Origin: Myxococcota bacterium
GTDB lineage: Bacteria > Myxococcota_C > UBA6777
NCBI GenBank assembly: GCA_023150835.1
Contig: JAKLKB010000007.1
Location: 23,115-87,114, forward strand
Direction of reading: 5' to 3'
Length of the DNA: 64,000 nt
Part shown: piece by piece, positions 39,833-48,506 of the stretch
How the letters are laid out: each line of letters begins with the position of its first letter
How positions within the stretch are numbered: position 1 is the stretch's first letter
Made by a program: the position numbers and the translations under genes
Notes under the pieces: model-generated
The model's database searches: none
Seen by the model: only the letters and a program-made list of their open reading frames with translations
Told to the model about the DNA's origin: nothing

Positions 39833-42800
39833 CTTCTCTTCTTTTCTGCGTTTCTGTTTTGCTTTTTTTCCTCGCTTGGTCTGTGTGCTTTTGGCTTGTT
39901 TGGTCTTGGGTGGATCTTCGGCCTTGGGTTCGGCCACAAAGGTCAACTGGGCTTGGACTTTGCGCTTGTCTTGCGGGGGGAAAAACTTGCGCCCACGCAG
40001 CTTCCATAAGAAACAGTCACCGAATCCTTCGGGAAGCGTCGAAGCATCGAGATGGGTGGTTAGTGCGCGCCCATAGCCGCTGATCTGCAAAGATACGGTG
40101 GCTTGGCCTTCTTCGAGGGAGGTTGTTTTTGAGGGCGATGCTGCGGGCTTTTTCTCCGCAGCGTAGCGCTTGCGCATCTGGCGATAACACACCGAAAGCG
40201 ACAAGAGGCGGGCTTCGACGGACTGTTTGAATTTCTCACGGTCGATCACGCCCTTCACACGCACAGAAATCAAACGCACCCGCCCCTCGGGCAAGACCAG
40301 CGGCTTGGTGCGGTATCTTTGATAACGACGACGGATGGAATAGCCACGATAAGGCATCGAACAGGGGGCTGCTTGCGCTAAAAATTCCGCCGAAGAACGG
40401 GCCGATTGAGCAGACCAAGCGGCTGCATCGGTTTGCGCAAAAGCCTTCGCCCCACCGAGATCACCGCCCCACACCCACAACAAAGCGATCCCTGTGAGAC
40501 TTGCCGCACGACCAAAGATCCGCACCCGCCGCAAAAAGATATCCAGCAAAAACAAGCAAAGCGCCAAAAACACCAGATACGGCCACAAGGGTTTGTGCGC
40601 AAGCAAGCGCTCATCAGACTTCCGCGCCCAGATATCGGACTCTTTGGGTTCAAAGAACCCACCGCCCACTTGGGCCGCCGCACGAAGGCGCGGGATATCG
40701 GGACTCGCGCTCAGCCACTCCGCAGGATACGAAAAAGAAGCTGAAGCCTGCGAACGACCGACCGTTTGGCCGTTGCGCTTAAAGGTGGCTTTGATCACAT
40801 AAGCTCCGTGGCTCGTCGCGGGGAAGGTTCCTTCGTAAAACCCGGGTCCTGTTTGACGCATCGTCGCTTTGACAGATCGCAGTTTGGGATCAAGGATCGT
40901 CGCGAGACCATCGAGCTTATCGATAAAAACGCCGTTGTTGTCGATCGCATCGACCGTCAAATAACCGATCCCATCGCGGATCGTCGCTTTCATCCGAAGC
41001 TCACGACTTGGCCCTTGGCGCATATACTCACGGATCGTCTGCGCCCAAAACTGCCCATACCCCCGCCAAGGCAACCACTGCACCGACCATCGGTTTTTAA
41101 CATCCGAAGTAAAGGCCGCCACGTTGCCCAAACCCACGCGCCAATGCGCCAACAACGGCTCTCCAAGATCCGTACTCAAGATCACTTGCGCTCCGCGCTT
41201 CGGCTTTGTGGAGACATAACCAAGCAGATACGGCGCAGAAGAAAAATCCAAGCCTCGGATCGCCTGTGCGCGGGCATTCAAAACACGCGGTCGGAAGGGT
41301 TCTTCCACAAACGATGATCGGCTCACCTTGCTCGTCTCCTTCGTAAAGATCTTGGGGATGCTGTAGACATCGTTGGTCGCATAAAAACGCCCGCTTCCTT
41401 GTTGCGCCATCTGCTGCAAGATATCGACGCGACTCCCTGCGCCTACAGCCACCGTCGAGATCGTCATGCTTTCGGCGGTCATCATCTGCACCACTTCCAA
41501 GATGCTCGACGGCGATTCCGAAGGCGCACCATCCGTCAACAAGATCACATGCTTGACCCGCGCATTGACTCCCGACAGCATCGTATGCGCCATCCGTAGG
41601 GCCGGAATGAAGTTCGTCCCACCGTCCGAACGCAAACGGCCAATGTCGTAAAGGATCCGAGACTTGTTGCTTGCAGACTGCATCGCAACCAACTCTTCGG
41701 ACTGGTGATTAAACGCCACCACTCCGACATAATCGTTGTCCCCCAGTAGCCGCACCGTCGCTTTCGCAGCATCCCGCGCCAACGCGATCCGATCGCTTCC
41801 CATCGAACACGACTTGTCGATCACCATCACCAACGCCAACGACGGCGACTCTTTCTTCTTTTCGATATCCAAACGCACCGGCAAGATCTTTTCCATCTGT
41901 GTCTGAAAATATCCCCCCGGGCCAAAGCTATTTTCCCCGCCCACCATGATCAAACCACCCCCCAGATCGCGAACATACGCCTGCATCAAGCTCATCTGAC
42001 CCGTAGAAAGCTGATAGGCCGGTATATCGGACAACAGCACCAGATCATAACGCTCCAGATCCGCCAGACGCGAAGGGACACCGTACCCACTTCTCACTTC
42101 CACAGAAAACTTCTCTTTTTGCAGCGCTTGCGTCAGATAATGCGCTCGTTCGGGCGTCCCCTCCAAGTACAACACACGTGGTTCGCCCAAGATCGAAGCC
42201 GCTCGCACAAAAAAGTTGTTTCCTCGAAAACGATCACGACGTGGGCGGATAATCGCCTGAAACGACGTAGCCCCCGCTTCATCGACTTGGGCCTTAAAAC
42301 GCACTTGATTGATGCCTTTGACCAGATCCACACGGCGCGCTGCAAACACAAACCCGTCCTTGTAAATCACCAAAGGCACCGCCTTGTCCGCGTAGGTTGA
42401 AAAGATCTGCACGTCCATGTGAAAAGGCGCACGAAGGCGGATATTCTCGGGGATACGCACATCTTGGATCAAGACTTCATCGGGATAAGGGCCTCGGATC
42501 GCCACCGTCGACAGTTTGATACCGAGCCGTTTGGCCCGCGCTGCTTCTTGCAGCAAACTCCCCTGTGTCTCCCGACCATCCGAGATCAACACCATCCGAC
42601 GGATCGTATCCGCCGGAAAGATCCCGTATGCGTGGCGGATCGCCGCTTGGAGATTCGAGGCATTCTCGTTTTTGTGCCGCTTGATCTGCGGGGCTTTTTT
42701 CTGCTCTCCCTTTAACAGGCGTGTGCTCGAAGAAAAAGTCAAAACACGGATATCATCTTTTCCTTTTCGACTTTTCCACAATGTATCGATGTACTCTTGC

Positions 42801-43090
42801 GCCTTCATCAAGGCGGCCCCCGGCACAGACGGCGAGACATCCACCAACACCACCACCGCCATCCGATCGCTGTAGCTGCGGCTCGCAAGGCCCGAAACCG
42901 ACAGCGCCAACAACGCGATCACCAACGCACGCGCCAAAAAAGACAACGCTTGTTGAAATCGACTGAGGTCCACAAGAGAAAAACGCTGTACCAATAAAAG
43001 CAGCGGGATCAGCAACAACAACCACAACCACGATGGCTGCGTCAGACTGATCTCCTCCCAGCGGAGGTGGACAAGCTCGTTTAGATCCAT
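39830..43090 (-). CDS. Membrane protein with two VWA domains, a GATase-like domain and an AgmX-like C-terminus
   Basis: 1086 residues. Two N-terminal helices (WLWLLLLIPLLLL and the RALVIALLALSVSG segment) are followed by a first VWA domain with MIDAS DVSPS (about residue 84). A glutamine-amidotransferase-like segment is next (LMQAYVRDLGGGLIMVGGENSFGPGGYF). A second VWA domain has a complete MIDAS DKSCSMGS (about residue 435). Further helices near residue 870 and 900 lead to a C-terminal region that resembles the AgmX/PglI C-terminal (TonB-like) domain: CYRQMRKRY, then GQATVSLQISGYGRALTTHLD. VWA proteins bind partners through a metal ion. Third after moxR and DUF58 in a Bat-type operon; MoxR ATPases act on such VWA partners. 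The C-terminal fusion is unusual. Confidence 0.8.
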   Translation of the reverse strand: MDLNELVHLRWEEISLTQPSWLWLLLLIPLLLLVQRFSLVDLSRFQQALSFLARALVIALLALSVSGLASRSYSDRMAVVVLVDVSPSVPGAALMKAQEYIDTLWKSRKGKDDIRVLTFSSSTRLLKGEQKKAPQIKRHKNENASNLQAAIRHAYGIFPADTIRRMVLISDGRETQGSLLQEAARAKRLGIKLSTVAIRGPYPDEVLIQDVRIPENIRLRAPFHMDVQIFSTYADKAVPLVIYKDGFVFAARRVDLVKGINQVRFKAQVDEAGATSFQAIIRPRRDRFRGNNFFVRAASILGEPRVLYLEGTPERAHYLTQALQKEKFSVEVRSGYGVPSRLADLERYDLVLLSDIPAYQLSTGQMSLMQAYVRDLGGGLIMVGGENSFGPGGYFQTQMEKILPVRLDIEKKKESPSLALVMVIDKSCSMGSDRIALARDAAKATVRLLGDNDYVGVVAFNHQSEELVAMQSASNKSRILYDIGRLRSDGGTNFIPALRMAHTMLSGVNARVKHVILLTDGAPSESPSSILEVVQMMTAESMTISTVAVGAGSRVDILQQMAQQGSGRFYATNDVYSIPKIFTKETSKVSRSSFVEEPFRPRVLNARAQAIRGLDFSSAPYLLGYVSTKPKRGAQVILSTDLGEPLLAHWRVGLGNVAAFTSDVKNRWSVQWLPWRGYGQFWAQTIREYMRQGPSRELRMKATIRDGIGYLTVDAIDNNGVFIDKLDGLATILDPKLRSVKATMRQTGPGFYEGTFPATSHGAYVIKATFKRNGQTVGRSQASASFSYPAEWLSASPDIPRLRAAAQVGGGFFEPKESDIWARKSDERLLAHKPLWPYLVFLALCLFLLDIFLRRVRIFGRAASLTGIALLWVWGGDLGGAKAFAQTDAAAWSAQSARSSAEFLAQAAPCSMPYRGYSIRRRYQRYRTKPLVLPEGRVRLISVRVKGVIDREKFKQSVEARLLSLSVCYRQMRKRYAAEKKPAASPSKTTSLEEGQATVSLQISGYGRALTTHLDASTLPEGFGDCFLWKLRGRKFFPPQDKRKVQAQLTFVAEPKAEDPPKTKQAKSTQTKRGKKAKQKRRKEEK

Positions 43091-43104
43091 GATTTCTCAG
43101 CACC

Positions 43105-45456
43105 TTATACAGTAAGGCGGCGGTTGTAAGTCCACCACTCGATGCTTAGCAACACCAACGCCAGTAACAAAAGAAACAGCCAGATCGGGCGTGGGATCGG
43201 GATACGGAAACCTGCGATATCAAACTCCGTTCGCAACGCTTCTTGCTGCTTTTTCTTCGCCTTCTTCTCAAGCGCCGCCAACATCTGACGCGGTTGGATC
43301 GTGGATTCTTGCACATCCGCAAGATTCGCACCCAGCCACTGCTCAAATCCCGGAGCCGAAAGACGATAAAATCCTGCATACTTTCCTGCAAACGTCACCT
43401 GTCCGTCTCGAACGGGGATCTCCACAGCGGGTTGCCCTGCTTCTTTGGGCATCTCGATACGCACTTGGTTCACGTTCGCAGGCAGATCGATCTCCCAAAG
43501 CTCCCCTGTCACCCGCGTCGTCGGTGGTTCGGGCCGTCCACCGCGCACCATCCATTGGATCGCGTTGCGCACAAACAGCGGAAACGCTACACGCAAGGGC
43601 AGATCCGTTTCGCGCAAAGAAAAGCCGATCACCATACTGATCCGATCTTTCTCTTTGCGCGCCAGAATCAACGGATCAGTAAAGGCTCCCACCAACACGA
43701 TATCATTGGGTTGTTTTGTCAGCCGCACCGCCCGTGCGATGTTGATATCGCTCATCGTCACAAACTGCATTACAGGGTGCGATTGCCGTTGCTCCGTCAC
43801 CAAGGGCTGTTTCAACATCTTTTCGGGATCGCGCACCACCTCAAACGGCGTTCCTTGTTCGGGCGGATCAAAGAACAGAAAACGCCCTTCTCGCGGAAGC
43901 GTCGGCGGCGCGCAACGATTAAAGATCACGATATCAAAACGGCCTTGTGTTGTCGGATAAGCCGCGCAGGTGACGTTGCGATAAGAGATCTGAGGATCCG
44001 AAAGCAACGCCGCGTGAAGATAGAGGTTTTCGTCACTGACCATCAAAACGGAAGGAGGCTCTGTTTTGGGTAGGACTGCATACGCCCGATTGTCGGCCTC
44101 AAAGTGATCTTTTCCTTGCTTGATCACCAAACGCGCTTCGAGTTTTTGCCCTTGTGCCAAGAGTTTGGGAAATGTCTTGCGCAGGCGCTCTCCTGCGCGC
44201 ATCTGCATCTGCACGCTTTCCACAATCAAATCATTGACATACAGGTCCAAAAAGCCCGAAGCAGGCTCTTTGGAAAAATTCTGAACCTCGATATACGCCG
44301 CAAAGTGCAAAGGATGTTCGGGTTGACGGCGTGCGCTGAGTGCCACGATCCCGACGTTGTCGGCGCTTTTTCCGATGCTTACAAGGCGAAACGGCGGCAG
44401 CTTTCGTGCGGCTTCGACTTCGCTTGTGTAGGCGCTGAGATCGAGTTTTCGTTCGATGCCTTCGGGAAGTTCGATCTCACGGCGAGGGGGAGGCTGGCGT
44501 GCGATGGTTTTTCGCCCTTTTGCTTTGGCGGCCTTTCCTCGACGCACCCGTTTCTTTCCTCGACGCACCCGGCCTTTGCGTGCGGTTGTTTTTTTCTTTC
44601 GCTTGCTTGTACTTTTTCTTTTACTTGTTCGCTTCTTTTTCTTGCTGGCTTTTTTTCGTGGCGAAGGCGGGCGTTGTTGGGTGGGTTCTCTTTGGGTCGC
44701 GGCCCTTGGTTCGATGTCTTTCGATGGAGACGCATCTTTCGGACGTGCGGTGTCTTTGGGGGAAACAGCGGCGCGAGACTTGGGTTCAAGCGCGGGAGAA
44801 GACGGCGACTTTTTTTGGTCAGGCAACGGTTCGAGCAGATCTTCGTGCAACGAACCCAAAGCACCGTCCGATATCACAAGGATCTCACCGCGCTTGCGCC
44901 CGATCAGCGCATCTTCGGCCAACCACAGCGCCCGTCGCAGATCGGACGAAGTATCCGAAGCCTTGAGATGGTCGATTTGTCGCCGCAATAGCGCCTTGTC
45001 GGTCGTAAAGGGCGTGAGCGGGATGACTTCGCGATCCATCGCAACCAACATCATCCGATCTTGCCCAACCAAGGAGCCCACTTGGCGTAGGGCCTCTTCT
45101 TTGGCAGACGCAAAGCGCGTGGTCGAGCCTTCTTGGGCTTTCATGCTTGCCGAAGTATCCAACACCACCACCAGATTGCGACCGCTCAAAAGCTCCGCCC
45201 GTAGGCGCGGATCCGCCAAAGCCAACAGCAACAGCCCCCAAAAAAACAACTGCAACAGCCACGAGATCAAGCGCTTTAATCGCTCAAAAAGGCTCTGGTA
45301 TTGCTTGCGTTGCACGACACGATGCCACAACGGAAGATAAGGAACCACCAACTGACGCCGCCGCAAACGCAACAAATACAACAGGCTGATCACACCCAAA
45401 CCCGCGAGACCCAAGCCCATCAGCCACGGTGTCGAAAGCCCTGCCAAGGAGATCAT
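43105..45456 (-). CDS. BatA-like membrane VWA protein with Lys-rich insertion
   Basis: 783 residues. The N-terminal two-helix module PWLMGLGLAGLGVISLLYLLRLRR matches the aerotolerance-regulator (BatA) N-terminus. A VWA domain follows with MIDAS DTSASM (about residue 100). Residues about 245-330 form a Lys/Arg/Ser-rich, likely disordered insertion (KKASKKKKRTSKRKSTSKRK). A C-terminal helix (WLFLLLLALVLLSIEWW) anchors the end. The ATG overlaps the DUF58 stop (ATGA), so translation is coupled, and the next VWA gene begins 14 nt after its stop. Works with MoxR and DUF58 in protein-complex maturation in related operons; the substrate is unknown here. Confidence 0.82.
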   Translation of the reverse strand: MISLAGLSTPWLMGLGLAGLGVISLLYLLRLRRRQLVVPYLPLWHRVVQRKQYQSLFERLKRLISWLLQLFFWGLLLLALADPRLRAELLSGRNLVVVLDTSASMKAQEGSTTRFASAKEEALRQVGSLVGQDRMMLVAMDREVIPLTPFTTDKALLRRQIDHLKASDTSSDLRRALWLAEDALIGRKRGEILVISDGALGSLHEDLLEPLPDQKKSPSSPALEPKSRAAVSPKDTARPKDASPSKDIEPRAATQREPTQQRPPSPRKKASKKKKRTSKRKSTSKRKKKTTARKGRVRRGKKRVRRGKAAKAKGRKTIARQPPPRREIELPEGIERKLDLSAYTSEVEAARKLPPFRLVSIGKSADNVGIVALSARRQPEHPLHFAAYIEVQNFSKEPASGFLDLYVNDLIVESVQMQMRAGERLRKTFPKLLAQGQKLEARLVIKQGKDHFEADNRAYAVLPKTEPPSVLMVSDENLYLHAALLSDPQISYRNVTCAAYPTTQGRFDIVIFNRCAPPTLPREGRFLFFDPPEQGTPFEVVRDPEKMLKQPLVTEQRQSHPVMQFVTMSDINIARAVRLTKQPNDIVLVGAFTDPLILARKEKDRISMVIGFSLRETDLPLRVAFPLFVRNAIQWMVRGGRPEPPTTRVTGELWEIDLPANVNQVRIEMPKEAGQPAVEIPVRDGQVTFAGKYAGFYRLSAPGFEQWLGANLADVQESTIQPRQMLAALEKKAKKKQQEALRTEFDIAGFRIPIPRPIWLFLLLLALVLLSIEWWTYNRRLTV

Positions 45457-46340
45457 GCCAAAAAGCCTCCGCGCCGAAAGATGTCCAACACCAGATCTTC
45501 AAACGGCACTTGGATCGACGTCCGAAACAACGTGATCTCACTTTGCAAACAGTACTGCTCAAGCTCTTGACAGTATTGCTCAAATGCCTCTTGGTACGCT
45601 TTGATCAAACGCGGCGACAGCGTTGTCGTTAAGCGCTCGCCCGTCTCGTGGTCGATCAACTCGACATCTCCCCGAACATCGGGGTTTAATTCGCGTTCGT
45701 CAAACAGTTGGATCGCAAAGATATCGTAGCGAAAATAACGCAGATAATCGAGCGCTTGGCGGTAGCCCTTTTCATCGTAAAAGTCACTCAACAACACCGC
45801 GATCCCGCGCCTTTTGCTTTGATGCACAAAGGCTTGAAGGCTATCCTCCATCCGCGTTCCTTTGGTATCAGGGATGCGCTCCAAGAACTTGAGTACTTTA
45901 AAAATGTTGGGTTTTCCACGACTTGGGGGCAGCCGTCCTTCGACTTTTTCCCCAAACGTCAACAGGCTCACACGATCCAGATTGCTCAACGTGATGTACG
46001 CCAATGCCGCCGCCACACGCAGCGCATAATCTAGGCGGCTTGGTGTCCCCATCCGCATCGACGGGCTGATATCGATCAACAAGTAGACATACAAGTCTTC
46101 TTCTTCTTCAAAAAGACGTAAGAATAACTTCTGAAGTCGTGCGTACAATGTCCAGTCGATGTGGCGAAGATCATCCCCCGGCATATATTCCCGATAATCC
46201 GCAAACTCGATCCCCGATCCCACTTTCCGACTTCTGCGCTCTGCGCGGTTCTGGCCGCTCAAGATCTTTTTGGAAATAAGATAAAGATACTCCAGCTTTT
46301 CCAAAAATTCGTTTTCAAACAAACTGTCTGCCACCGACAT
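45453..46340 (-). CDS. DUF58 domain protein of a MoxR operon
   Basis: 295 residues. GSGIEFADYREYMPGDDLRHIDW is the DUF58 signature. A VWA-like domain follows with YLLIDISPSMRMG (MIDAS DxSxS) near residue 90. GAGAGGG lies directly before the ATG. DUF58 proteins are encoded next to MoxR ATPases and VWA proteins and act with them, as here. Soluble, cytoplasmic as far as sequence shows. Upstream, R1 and R2 elements separate it from moxR. Confidence 0.9.
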   Translation of the reverse strand: MSVADSLFENEFLEKLEYLYLISKKILSGQNRAERRSRKVGSGIEFADYREYMPGDDLRHIDWTLYARLQKLFLRLFEEEEDLYVYLLIDISPSMRMGTPSRLDYALRVAAALAYITLSNLDRVSLLTFGEKVEGRLPPSRGKPNIFKVLKFLERIPDTKGTRMEDSLQAFVHQSKRRGIAVLLSDFYDEKGYRQALDYLRYFRYDIFAIQLFDERELNPDVRGDVELIDHETGERLTTTLSPRLIKAYQEAFEQYCQELEQYCLQSEITLFRTSIQVPFEDLVLDIFRRGGFLA

Positions 46341-46363
46341 CCCTCTCTTTTTAGGATAGGAGT

Positions 46364-46481
46364 GATACGATATTCGAGTGATCCATGATCGAAGGATAGC
46401 GCGTAGACGCCCGACTGTTGGGCAGCCACACTTGTCTGCCCCTACGTTTTGCGATCACACGATGGGCGGATTTCGTATGAC
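46364..46481 (-). repeat. R1 dispersed element, copy 3, inside the moxR operon
   Basis: Reverse orientation. Ends GATACGATATTCGAGTGATC and GGGCGGATTTCGTATGAC are inverted repeats; the inner CTGCCC/GGGCAG stem is kept. Directly adjoins an R2 copy. Confidence 0.8.
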
Positions 46482-46616
46482 TTGTTGCCAAAAAAGCCGT
46501 GTTCGCGACCGTTCAAGCGACAGAGTCGTTGTCTTGAAAAACTTGCGATCTCTTCGCCAATACGGGGTCCATAGAGCCGCGCCAAGGAAGTGGGGCATGG
46601 GGTGAAACCCCACCCC
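46479..46616 (-). repeat. R2 dispersed element, copy 3, joined to R1
   Basis: Reverse orientation: ACTTGTTGCCAAAAAAGCC at the left, GGGGTGAAACCCCACCCC at the right. Together with R1 it fills nearly all of the gap between moxR and the DUF58 gene. Confidence 0.75.
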
Positions 46617-46688
46617 ATCTGTCCAACTGCGTAAGTCCATTCGGCTCGACGCAGCCGACACCAGCGCTCGCCCGCCGTGTTGCGGGTG

Positions 46689-47690
46689 TTAGCGCTCCAT
46701 CTCGGGGACAGCGTCCAGCAATCCTTGTAAGATGCTGTCATGGCTGACATTTTTATCCGCCTCTCCTTCAAAGCTCAAGATAATGCGGTGACGCAAAGCC
46801 AGCTTTGCGACGAAGCGGATATCTTCGTTGGACACCGCAAAACGACCTTCGATCAAAGCACGTGCTTTTGCGCCCAACAAGATCGCCTGTGCGCCCCGAG
46901 GACTCGAACCAAAGCGCACATAACGCTTGACGATCGGCGGTGCTTTGGGCGCTTCGGGATGGGTGGATTCGACGATCCGCACGACATAATCGCGGCGCAA
47001 CCGATCGACTTCGACTTCACGAATCAGCTTTTGCATCTCGATGATGCGATCCCCCGTAATCACGGGACTTACCGAAGGAAACACCGTCCCTGTGGTTTGC
47101 TCCAAGATGCGGTGCATATCGTCGCGGGTGGGGCGCGGGACGTTCAGCTTAAACAAAAAGCGGTCAAGCTGCGCTTCGGGGAGCGGATACGTCCCTTCCA
47201 TCTCGATGGGGTTTTGGGTCGCCATCACCAAAAAAGGCTCTTTGAGCCGATGGGTCTGGCGGAAGATCGTGACGGAGTGTTCTTGCATGGCTTCGAGCAT
47301 CGCCGACTGGGTCTTGGGGATGGCGCGGTTGATCTCGTCCGCCATGACGATGTTTGCGAAGATCGGCCCTTGAATCAGCTTGTACTCGCGCTGTCCGCCC
47401 TCTCCCTCCACGATCATGTTCGTGCCCAAGATATCCGCAGGCATCAAGTCCGGCGTGAACTGGATACGACTAAACGTCAGTCGCATCGCTTCGGACAACG
47501 TCTTCACAAGCAACGTCTTTCCAAGGCCCGGTGTCCCTTCAAGCAGAACATGCCCCCCCGAAAGCATCCCCAACATCACGCCGCGCACGATCTCTTTTTG
47601 TCCTACAATAACTTTCCCGATCTCTTCTTCTAAACGCAACAAATCCTGACGAAATGTATCGACCATCGCTGCGACTGATGCTTGCGCCAT
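46689..47690 (-). CDS. moxR: MoxR family AAA+ ATPase
   Basis: 333 residues. Walker A GTPGLGKT (about 52-59), Walker B IVMADEINRA, sensor 1 ATQNPIEMEGTYPLPEAQLDRFLFKL, and the AAA lid at the C-terminus. MoxR ATPases are chaperone-like and help mature metal-binding or VWA-partnered complexes. Genes for DUF58, BatA-like and double-VWA proteins follow on the same strand. The gene starts the operon; the region upstream (47691-48506) is crowded with repeats. Confidence 0.93.
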   Translation of the reverse strand: MAQASVAAMVDTFRQDLLRLEEEIGKVIVGQKEIVRGVMLGMLSGGHVLLEGTPGLGKTLLVKTLSEAMRLTFSRIQFTPDLMPADILGTNMIVEGEGGQREYKLIQGPIFANIVMADEINRAIPKTQSAMLEAMQEHSVTIFRQTHRLKEPFLVMATQNPIEMEGTYPLPEAQLDRFLFKLNVPRPTRDDMHRILEQTTGTVFPSVSPVITGDRIIEMQKLIREVEVDRLRRDYVVRIVESTHPEAPKAPPIVKRYVRFGSSPRGAQAILLGAKARALIEGRFAVSNEDIRFVAKLALRHRIILSFEGEADKNVSHDSILQGLLDAVPEMER

Positions 47691-47916
47691 TCCCTAACTC
47701 CCGTCTCGTTTGCGACCTTGCTTTCGTGCGCAAAGGCCCCAAAGCCTCGCACGTCTGACAACCGCGCCAAGTTAGCACTCGCGATCCCACCGGTCAAGCC
47801 AACCACTTTTCACCCGAAGACCGCTCCACCACAAGGTCATCCCCACTCCCAAACGCCCTTCCATCGCTCACGATCTAATCTCCCCACCTCTCCACATTGG
47901 GCTTCCTTAGATTCGG

Positions 47917-48290
47917 CTTGATACGATATCCGAGCGATGTGTGATCGTAAGATATTGCGTAGACGCCCGATTCTTGGGCAGCCACAGGGGGCTGCCCCCA
48001 TACGCGCCTTGTTAAGGTGCAAACACCGGATAGTCTAGCCTGATCGCCGTTTCTTTTTCTCCCCCCCTCAATCCCCCCGTGAACGGGGGGAAGTTGGAAC
48101 GGGCAGCGTCTGCGTCTCGTGCAAACAGCGTGCGTCATGAAAAAACAAAATCCCCGATGCTTCCGACTTTCGCTCCCTCCCCTGTTCACGGGGGAGGGCT
48201 GGGGTGGGGGGGCCAACAAGCGCTTCACCTAACGCCTATGGGGGCTGCCCCTACACCGTTACGGTTGCACGCCCTGCGGATTTCGTATGA
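47917..48290 (-). repeat. R1 dispersed element, copy 4, split by an R3 insertion
   Basis: The left half of R1 (ATACGATATCCGAGCG to GGGCAGCCACAG) is at 47917-48003 and the right half (ending GCGGATTTCGTATGA) at 48232-48290. R3 lies between them. GGGGGCTGCCCC occurs on both sides of R3, like a duplicated target. Confidence 0.75.
48004..48231 (+). repeat. R3 dispersed element, copy 1, nested in R1
   Basis: About 228 bp. Ends CATACGCGCCTTGTTAAGG and, at the right, CACCTAACGCCTATG are inverted repeats. Inside are strong stems (CCCCCCGTGAACGGGGGG and CCCTCCCCTGTTCACGGGGG) and a coding-free centre. Confidence 0.7.
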
Positions 48291-48299
48291 CGCCATCCG

Positions 48300-48440
48300 A
48301 TGGTGTTGTGGGGTTGGAACCGCACACCCCGCAAGGGAACTCCGTCCCCTTGACCCCGTATAAATGGGGCGATCAGCGTTTTTCAAACCCACAACACCGC
48401 CGCTTGAACGTCCGCGAACACAGGGGTATTTTGCCCACAA
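48300..48440 (+). repeat. R2 dispersed element, copy 4
   Basis: Forward orientation: GGGGTTGGAACCGCACACCC, CCCCTTGACCCCG, CCGCTTGAACGTCCGCGAACACA. It follows the R1 right end after 10 bp. The T-run at its right end is weaker than in other copies. Confidence 0.75.
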
Positions 48441-48506
48441 GTCCGCCCGATCAACCATCATGCCCTTTGAGTACCCGAAAAAACCGAGGTTTTTATCGGA
48501 AAGTTT

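Larger units (their letters stand above)
47691..48506. other. Gene-free region between moxR and murJ, mosaic of R1, R3 and R2
   Basis: 816 bp. An R1 element is split by an R3 element (47917-48290), and an R2 copy follows at 48300-48440. The rest (47691-47916) shows no gene or recognised RNA; moxR must be transcribed from near here. Confidence 0.7.

Noticed and set aside
39830..40100. Rho-independent terminator for the VWA gene in R2
   Set aside because: The T-run of this R2 copy is on the plus strand, opposite to the gene; it could only stop transcription coming from the other side.
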